Of a DNA stretch of 64,000 bases, positions 59,343 to 64,000 are shown piece after piece. Source of the stretch: Bacillus sp. OV166 (GTDB taxonomy: Bacteria > Bacillota > Bacilli > Bacillales > Cytobacillaceae); the NCBI RefSeq assembly GCF_900177675.1, contig NZ_FXWM01000001.1, forward strand, positions 5,217,001-5,281,000, in the 5' to 3' direction. The notes beneath the pieces were generated by a model. It saw only the letters and a list, made by a program, of their open reading frames with translations, searched no databases and had not been told where the DNA came from. The translations under genes and the position numbers were made by a program. The first letter of the stretch is position 1; each line of letters opens with the position of its first letter.

Positions 59343-59657
59343 ATGAAAGAATATTTTTCATTTGATGATCGTCTTGGTATCGAGCTCCCCGATTTAACAA
59401 TGGAATTGGCTGATTACAGCATAGAAACACAGGAAGAGATTCTCTTATATTGGGAACAAGTTCGCGGCTCTATCCCGGACCGGATTGGAGAACTAGAAAT
59501 CCAAATTAATCAGAAACAAGCACTTCTTTCGAATGAAAGTAATTTCCCTCGCTCCTGTCAACTGAACACCGAAATTGCGGAACTAGCTTCGATTATTAAT
59601 GATTTATGGCTATGGTACCGAGCAAACGAAGTTCTTTCAACAAAAGTCCATCAATAA
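59343..59657 (+). CDS. Conserved hypothetical protein (104 aa)
   Basis: No family recognised. It is acidic, soluble and largely helical: FDDRLGIELPDLTMELADYS, then EILLYWEQVRGSIPDRIGELEIQINQKQALL (possible coiled coil), ending in EIAELASIINDLWLWYRANEV. GGAGG lies 8 bp before the ATG, and the convergent terminator marks its end. Its position upstream of, and converging on, moaB suggests a conserved Bacillus gene, but no role can be assigned. Confidence 0.7.
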   Translation: MKEYFSFDDRLGIELPDLTMELADYSIETQEEILLYWEQVRGSIPDRIGELEIQINQKQALLSNESNFPRSCQLNTEIAELASIINDLWLWYRANEVLSTKVHQ

Positions 59658-59697
59658 AAAACTCCCTTTCTCCATCGAAAAAGGGAGTTTTCTCTAT
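59657..59697. terminator. Bidirectional terminator before moaB
   Basis: AAAAACTCCCTTT / AAAGGGAGTTTTC between converging genes. Confidence 0.88.
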
Positions 59698-60209
59698 TAA
59701 AGGTCTTTTTGTATTTCTCTCACTACATGGCCAAGTTCAGGTAAAATTAATTTATTCATCGCTAGTTTCACTGCACCAGTTGAGCCTGGAGTGGAGAATA
59801 CGGCTTTATTTTTTATCACACCCGCAATGGCCCTTGAAAGAATTGCAGCGCTGCCAATATCGTCTTGATAGCTCAACATCCTGAACAATTCTCCAAATCC
59901 AACAATTTCTTTATCTAGTAGATTTTGTACGGTTTCTATCGTTACGTCTCGCTTAGCAATCCCTGTGCCGCCATTTGTTAAAATGACATCAATTACTTCT
60001 TTTGAACAGCCCTTTACTATTTCATCATGAATTGGTGCGGCCTCATCTTTTACAATTACGTAATCTATAATTTTGTGACCAGCTTGTTCAAGCAGGTCCA
60101 TCATCAGTTTACCACTTTTGTCTGTTTCGCTATTTCTGGTATCACTAACTGTGATTACTTTACAATTAACCGTCCTTGGGGATTCCTTTTTATGTTCTTG
60201 AGTACTCAT
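59697..60209 (-). CDS. moaB: Molybdenum cofactor biosynthesis protein MoaB
   Basis: The MoaB/MogA family adenylylates molybdopterin before molybdenum insertion. The 170 residues have ITVSDTRNSETDKSGKLMMD at the start, then DVILTNGGTGIAKRDVTIETV (the GGTG substrate loop), and GFGELFRMLSYQDDIGSAAILSRAIAG with the PGSTGAVKLAM motif near the end. The first codons overlap the stop of the EcsC-like gene by 4 bp, so they are cotranscribed. No other Mo-cofactor gene is in the window. Confidence 0.93.
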   Translation of the reverse strand: MSTQEHKKESPRTVNCKVITVSDTRNSETDKSGKLMMDLLEQAGHKIIDYVIVKDEAAPIHDEIVKGCSKEVIDVILTNGGTGIAKRDVTIETVQNLLDKEIVGFGELFRMLSYQDDIGSAAILSRAIAGVIKNKAVFSTPGSTGAVKLAMNKLILPELGHVVREIQKDL

Positions 60210-61048
60210 CCAACAAACTCCTCTTTTTCTTTTAGGTAGCGAAGTTGGTAATATTTATGGGCTAAATCAGTTACCTTTCTCGTTAACTGATAATTAGAGC
60301 CAGCACCAATCGCCATACTGACAAGCGGGATACCTTGTATCATCTTTTTTCGAAACAATGTAATAACCAACGCTTTCAATAGTTGCTGCACTGGCTGTTC
60401 AATCCATGTAATATCTATAATTTCTTCATTTCCTTTATAAAAATAATAGTCATCCCGATTCTCCAATTCATCCATCAACGAGGTCCATCCCTCTAGTTGA
60501 AGCCTTGGCGGCAATGTTGCCGTATGAAACACCTTCAGAGAGGTCATCATTTCAAACGGGGTATTAACCTCAATCCCATAGGTCATTGCAATTAATTGAA
60601 CAGCCCTTAAATTAATAACGGCTATTGCTGGTATGTCTGTGCTTAGAAGAAGTGGACCACCAGTCCCAGCTAAACCACCTTGAGCAAAAGAGTAAAGACG
60701 ATGCCTCGCAATTTGCTGCTCTGCAATGTATTGTAATTGCTCAATTTTTAATTGGCGTAAGTCTTCTACTTTATCTAAGTCTTTATGGAATATCCTACCC
60801 GCAGAAAGAATTCTCTCCTTTGCATCCATCTGAAGCTGCGAGCCTTGTATCATATTATGTAAATGAAACAGCCAACTATCAATAACAGTAAAGAATTGCC
60901 GTTGAACCTTTTCAGGTAATAATAAGAATGATTGTTGCAGATATTTTTCATAAGTTAATTGGAAATCATTGGGCTCAAAATCACGTAAATTTCTTTCCCA
61001 ATTCTGTATTTCATTCAAGACCTTTGCTTCACGGTCTGTTAATGGCAT
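60206..61048 (-). CDS. EcsC family protein
   Basis: 280 residues with the EcsC pattern. A helical N-terminus (NWERNLRDFEPNDFQLTYEKY) precedes the glycine-rich YSFAQGGLAGTGGPLLLSTDIPAIAVINLRAVQLIAMTYGIE core. PQxLxR-like and GIPLVSMAIGAGSNYQLTRKVTDLAHKYY near the end complete the family signature. Hydrophobic stretches suggest membrane association. Ecs proteins have been linked to secretion and competence, but the biochemical role of EcsC is unknown. It overlaps moaB by 4 bp. Confidence 0.87.
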   Translation of the reverse strand: MPLTDREAKVLNEIQNWERNLRDFEPNDFQLTYEKYLQQSFLLLPEKVQRQFFTVIDSWLFHLHNMIQGSQLQMDAKERILSAGRIFHKDLDKVEDLRQLKIEQLQYIAEQQIARHRLYSFAQGGLAGTGGPLLLSTDIPAIAVINLRAVQLIAMTYGIEVNTPFEMMTSLKVFHTATLPPRLQLEGWTSLMDELENRDDYYFYKGNEEIIDITWIEQPVQQLLKALVITLFRKKMIQGIPLVSMAIGAGSNYQLTRKVTDLAHKYYQLRYLKEKEEFVG

Positions 61049-61110
61049 GATCGATTCCCCTCCACAGCAAGGCTTTCTATTTCCAGTATATCACAATGAA
61101 ATAAAAGGAT

Positions 61111-61153
61111 AAAAAGGCAAAAGGCAAAAGCCATTAAATTAGCTTTTGCCTTC
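61111..61153 (-). terminator. ackA terminator
   Basis: AAGGCAAAAGCTAA / TTAATGGCTTTTGCCTT stem with a T-rich tail, just past the ackA stop. Confidence 0.85.
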
Positions 61154-61159
61154 TGTTTA

Positions 61160-62353
61160 TTAATGAGTATTTGCTAATCGAACGACGTCTCTAGCAATCA
61201 TTACTTCTTCATTAGTCGGTATAATTAATACTTTAACTGGTGAGTGTGGATAGTTTATGAATGTTTCTTCGCCTCTCACTTTGTTCAAAGCAGGGTCCCA
61301 ATAAACACCCATAAATTCAAGGCCTCTTAAGATCTTCTCCCTAATCGTATCACTATTTTCACCGATACCAGCTGTGAAAATAATTGCATCTACACCATTC
61401 ATTCTTGAAGCATAGGAACCGATGTATTTATGGATACGGTTTGCAAATACATCTAGAGCAAGTTGAGCGCGGTCATTACCCTTTTTAGCTTCGATTTCAA
61501 TATCCCTTAAATCACTAGAGAAGCCTGACATAGCGAGCATACCACTCTTTTTATTCAAAACATCAAGTACTTCATCCGCTGTTTTATTTGTTTTTTCCAT
61601 AATATAAGGAATGAGTGCAGGGTCAATATTACCTGAGCGAGTTCCCATCGTTACCCCTGCAAGTGGTGTGAAGCCCATAGATGTATCAATCGACATACCA
61701 CTTTCAATCGCAGCAATACTTGCTCCATTCCCTAAATGACACGAAATAAGGCGAAGTTGTTCAACGGGTCGACCTAGTAACTCTGCAGCACGTTGTGAAA
61801 CATATTTATGTGATGTTCCATGAAAGCCATACTTACGAATGCCATACTTTTCGTAATACTCCATTGGCAGGCTATACAGGTAAGAACTATCTGGCATCGT
61901 TTGGTGGAAAGCCGTATCAAAAACAGCTACTGCAGGAACATTTGGGAGCACACTCATGAAAGCTTTAATTCCTGTAAGATTTGCTGGGTTATGCAAAGGT
62001 GCAAGTTCTGATAATTCATCAATTTTCTTTAATACTTCATCTGTGATAAGCACTGAGTCATTAAATGTTTCACCACCATGGACTACTCGGTGTCCCATTC
62101 CGACAATCTCATCAAGTGATTTGATAATCCCTAAGGTGGTTAGTTTATCCAAAAGCATTTTAACCGCGACTTCATGATCAGGAATATCACTGATTTCTTG
62201 GACTTTTTCTCCATTTACTGTAATATTAAAAATCGAATCCTTCAAACCGATTCTTTCAATTAATCCTTTTGTAATAACATCTTCGCTTGGCATTTCAAAC
62301 AATTGAAACTTCAAGGAAGAGCTTCCTGCATTAATTGCAATAATTTTTGCCAT
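61160..62353 (-). CDS. ackA: Acetate kinase
   Basis: Makes ATP from acetyl phosphate, releasing acetate in overflow metabolism. It has 397 residues, the usual length. Motifs in order: IIAINAGSSSLKFQLF, MGHRVVHGGE, VFDTAFHQTMP, YGFHGTSHKYVS, HLGNGASI, DTSMGFTPLAGVTMGTRSG and IIFTAGIGENS (ASKHA fold). AAGGAGCGG precedes the ATG. A perfect CcpA cre site lies about 142-156 bp upstream. The ackA-ytxK-tpx order is conserved in Bacillus. Confidence 0.97.
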   Translation of the reverse strand: MAKIIAINAGSSSLKFQLFEMPSEDVITKGLIERIGLKDSIFNITVNGEKVQEISDIPDHEVAVKMLLDKLTTLGIIKSLDEIVGMGHRVVHGGETFNDSVLITDEVLKKIDELSELAPLHNPANLTGIKAFMSVLPNVPAVAVFDTAFHQTMPDSSYLYSLPMEYYEKYGIRKYGFHGTSHKYVSQRAAELLGRPVEQLRLISCHLGNGASIAAIESGMSIDTSMGFTPLAGVTMGTRSGNIDPALIPYIMEKTNKTADEVLDVLNKKSGMLAMSGFSSDLRDIEIEAKKGNDRAQLALDVFANRIHKYIGSYASRMNGVDAIIFTAGIGENSDTIREKILRGLEFMGVYWDPALNKVRGEETFINYPHSPVKVLIIPTNEEVMIARDVVRLANTH

Positions 62354-62444
62354 TTTTGTTACCGCTCCTTTTATATAACAACACTGGTTTGGAGTTATTT
62401 TTGTTAGTTCAACATTATTTTGCTCAAACCGCTCTTGATTATTT

Positions 62445-62481
62445 CCTTACTCATTTAATCATTGTGTATATTATATTTCAA
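62445..62481 (-). promoter_or_regulatory. Sigma-A promoter of ackA
   Basis: TTGAAA (62481-62476), 17 bp, TTAAAT (62458-62453) on the minus strand; the start is predicted near 62445. Confidence 0.55.
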
Positions 62482-62494
62482 GGTATAATTCACA

Positions 62495-62509
62495 TGGCAG
62501 CGTTTACAT
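62495..62509 (-). promoter_or_regulatory. cre (CcpA) site upstream of ackA
   Basis: ATGTAAACGCTGCCA on the minus strand matches WTGNAANCGNWNNCA at every fixed position. Its centre lies about 57 bp upstream of the predicted start, the geometry of an activating cre. CcpA activation of ackA is established in B. subtilis. Confidence 0.82.
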
Positions 62510-62570
62510 TACGAATGTTAATATATTCACATATTTCGGTAATTTTATAAGATTTATAACACTCAGAAAC

Positions 62571-62608
62571 AAAGGATGAGCAAGGTTTAAACCCTGTTCA
62601 TCCTTTGT
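62571..62608 (-). terminator. ytxK terminator
   Basis: AAAGGATGAACAGGGTTT / AAACCTTGCTCATCCTTT hairpin overlapping the ytxK stop, with a short T-containing tail (GTTTC). Confidence 0.65.
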
Positions 62609-63581
62609 TCTCTTGGAACCATTTTTCCATTTTAGATATTATTTTATCCATTTCTACTGCATTCGAAAGGCTAGGCAAATCGACAAGTAATGCCTGCTTT
62701 GGCGGTAGCACGCCTAAACCCTTTTTTTGAAGGATGATGATACTCTTAGCTGTGTTTTTATTATTAAACATGCTCGTAGGTAATTGTAACAATCCTTGCA
62801 CAATGACATGCTCTTTAAAGAATTCACTTAGTTGAGAGGCTTGTTCACTTTCAAATAAACCATTAGGAATAATAAAGAATAAATACCCACCAGGTGCTGT
62901 ATACATGACACTTTGCTCAATGAATAAATGATGGGAATAGGTATGTCCCTCATCTGCCTTAACTTGATACTCCGCTGCTCTGACATCATTCGGATAATAT
63001 CCAACAGGTAAATCACCGATGACCGCATCTACGGGGTCGATAAGCAGTGGCTCAAGGCTGTCTTGATTGAAGAGTTGAATAGGGTGCTCTTGTAAATTTG
63101 CATTAACATAGGCAAGCTTAATTAACAGGTCATCAATCTCCACACCGACAGAATCTACTTTTTTTTGCAGGTGATTTAATACAGTTGTTAACAAATTACC
63201 GGTTCCTACAGCTGGGTCAAGCAAGCGGAATGTTGACTGTTTCATAAATCTATTTACTAAATAACCGACAAGTATCCCCACTGTATCAGGTGTCATTTGA
63301 TGGTTAGGCTGAACACTTTCTTTCATCCCTTTTAAAATGACAAGCTGATATGCCTTTCGAAGTTCCTCGTTTGAAAATTTGTTTAAATTGATCTGTTCAT
63401 ATTGTTTCTTAATCCTTTTTTCTGTTAGTTCGCTGACCTCAGCCTGAAGGATAGAGCCATGAAATAAATTCTCGCCAGTTTCTGCAAGTGCCTCTAAATA
63501 TGTACAATTAAGTTCTTCCTGTAAAAGAAGTGCTGTTTCATTAAATAGCGTAAAAAGTTGTTCTACTGGAGAAACGTTCAT
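62598..63581 (-). CDS. ytxK: Class I SAM-dependent methyltransferase YtxK (N6-adenine type)
   Basis: A DNA-methylase-like protein of about 327 residues. A helical N-terminus (about 1-90) precedes motif I, RLLDPAVGTGNLLTTVLNH, then VGVEIDDLLIKLAYVNANL. The motif IV region reads AVIGDLPVGYYP where N6-adenine methylases have NPPY/F. Because the catalytic NPPF is degenerate (DLPV), activity on DNA is uncertain. I start at ATG 63581, after GGAGGGG. It lies between ackA and tpx, as in B. subtilis (ytxK). The role is unknown. Confidence 0.92.
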   Translation of the reverse strand: MNVSPVEQLFTLFNETALLLQEELNCTYLEALAETGENLFHGSILQAEVSELTEKRIKKQYEQINLNKFSNEELRKAYQLVILKGMKESVQPNHQMTPDTVGILVGYLVNRFMKQSTFRLLDPAVGTGNLLTTVLNHLQKKVDSVGVEIDDLLIKLAYVNANLQEHPIQLFNQDSLEPLLIDPVDAVIGDLPVGYYPNDVRAAEYQVKADEGHTYSHHLFIEQSVMYTAPGGYLFFIIPNGLFESEQASQLSEFFKEHVIVQGLLQLPTSMFNNKNTAKSIIILQKKGLGVLPPKQALLVDLPSLSNAVEMDKIISKMEKWFQENKG

Positions 63582-63653
63582 CTTTTCCCCTCCCTCTTTA
63601 AATTCCTTATCCATTTTAATCGAGTATAGCTATTTTATACAAGTTTTAACCAA

Positions 63654-63686
63654 ACAAAAAGGCCTCTCAATACCGAGGCCTTCTGC
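63654..63686 (-). terminator. tpx terminator
   Basis: AAGGCCTC-GGTATT-GAGAGGCCTT followed by TTTGTTT on the minus strand. Confidence 0.88.
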
Positions 63687-63690
63687 TTTA

Positions 63691-64000
63691 CTATTTTGCA
63701 GCCTTTGCAGCTTCAATTGCTGCTTCGTAGTTAGGGTGGTTTGTTGCTTCACTAACATACTCAACATATGTCACTGTATCATTTGAATCAACAACAAATA
63801 CAGCACGAGCCAGTAGTCTTAATTCTTGGATAGCAACCCCATATGCTTCTCCAAATGATAGGTCACGGTGATCAGATAACGTTTGAACATTTTCTATTCC
63901 GCTTGCAGCACACCAGCGCTTTTGTGCAAATGGTAAGTCCATGCTTACAGTTAAAATTTTCACGTTGCCTAAGCTGTTTGCTTCTTCATTAAACCGGCGT
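63691..64000 (-). CDS. tpx: Thiol peroxidase (5'-truncated by window edge)
   Basis: The C-terminal 103 or so codons of an atypical 2-Cys peroxiredoxin that reduces peroxides with thioredoxin. The visible part opens with RRFNEEANSLGNVKILTVSM, has the resolving cysteine in FAQKRWCAASGIENVQTLSDHRD, and the VFVVDSNDTVTYVEYV strand. The peroxidatic cysteine lies beyond the window. The apparent start within the window is an internal GTG, not the true start. Confidence 0.93.
   Translation of the reverse strand, partial: RRFNEEANSLGNVKILTVSMDLPFAQKRWCAASGIENVQTLSDHRDLSFGEAYGVAIQELRLLARAVFVVDSNDTVTYVEYVSEATNHPNYEAAIEAAKAAK

Noticed and set aside
1..64000. tRNA or rRNA genes
   Set aside because: No cloverleaf with TTCGA-type arm or 16S/23S/5S conserved blocks was seen; the GGTGGTACC and GGTGGAACC motifs belong to T-box leaders.
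1..64000. A prophage, restriction or other dedicated defence cluster
   Set aside because: Apart from the IS and two NERD genes the content is core Bacillaceae synteny. No integrase, restriction-modification or toxin-antitoxin pair was recognised.

Overview
The window is chromosomal DNA from an endospore-forming Bacillaceae bacterium, probably close to Neobacillus or Bacillus. The evidence is a low GC content, sporulation genes (sspI, ytxC, ytaF, ytrH/ytrI, ytvI), and a gene order matching the Bacillus subtilis pheST-thrS-dnaBI-polA-citZ-pyk-accDA-dnaE-ackA region. Most genes lie on the minus strand. Both window edges cut genes: a CvpA-family gene on the left and tpx on the right. I found no tRNA, rRNA, CRISPR array or prophage.

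Layout. 1-3.4 kb: cvpA', zapA, rnhC, a pterin carbinolamine dehydratase and a NERD-domain gene set between two short-period repeat arrays. 3.4-8.5 kb: pheT, pheS with a T-box leader, an rRNA methyltransferase of the SpoU family, and sspI. 8.6-12.8 kb: an M42 peptidase, a dUTPase-like protein, ysdB, a DUF1294 protein, and infC-rpmI-rplT with its L20 leader. 12.9-20.5 kb: thrS with a T-box leader, ytxC, dnaI, dnaB, nrdR, a hypothetical gene, and speD with a structured leader. 20.6-23.5 kb: an IS1182-type element lodged in the terminator of gapB, then gapB. 23.6-30.7 kb: coaE, ytaF, mutM, polA, phoR, phoP. 30.8-32.6 kb: a second, frameshifted NERD gene, a 5 x 52 bp tandem array and a MaoC-like gene. 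32.6-41.7 kb: mdh-icd-citZ, ytwI, ytvI, fxsA, pyk-pfkA. 41.9-49.6 kb: dispersed repeats, accD-accA, a GntR regulator, malic enzyme, dnaE. 49.9-64 kb: ytrH-ytrI, nrnA, ytpI, ytoI, a metallo-beta-lactamase-fold hydrolase, an M24 peptidase, a 6S-like RNA, ald, a glycine-rich repeat protein, a universal stress protein, moaB, an EcsC-like gene, ackA, ytxK and tpx'.

How it works together. Central carbon metabolism dominates: glycolysis (pfkA, pyk), gluconeogenesis (gapB), the TCA branch (citZ, icd, mdh), malate to pyruvate (malic enzyme), fatty-acid initiation (accDA) and acetate overflow (ackA). Sites seen in the sequence fit regulation by CcpN (gapB), CcpA (ackA, citZ), PhoP (phoPR), SigW (ysdB), SigE (ytrHI) and a FadR-type GntR protein. 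That last regulator is encoded downstream of the malic enzyme gene, and identical 13-bp palindromes sit in front of both the malic enzyme gene and accDA. DNA replication and repair is the second theme (dnaB, dnaI, dnaE, polA, mutM, rnhC, nrdR).

The least-explained content is repetitive. Three arrays repeat an AGCGA-containing core every 20-21 bp, and two more sites show a 52-bp period. Four of these five lie between convergent genes, and both NERD genes touch one. Two dispersed repeat families are also present. One of them has entered the pheS T-box leader and the thrS 5' UTR. A leader RNA before speD, closed by an 11-bp stem, matches no class I can name.
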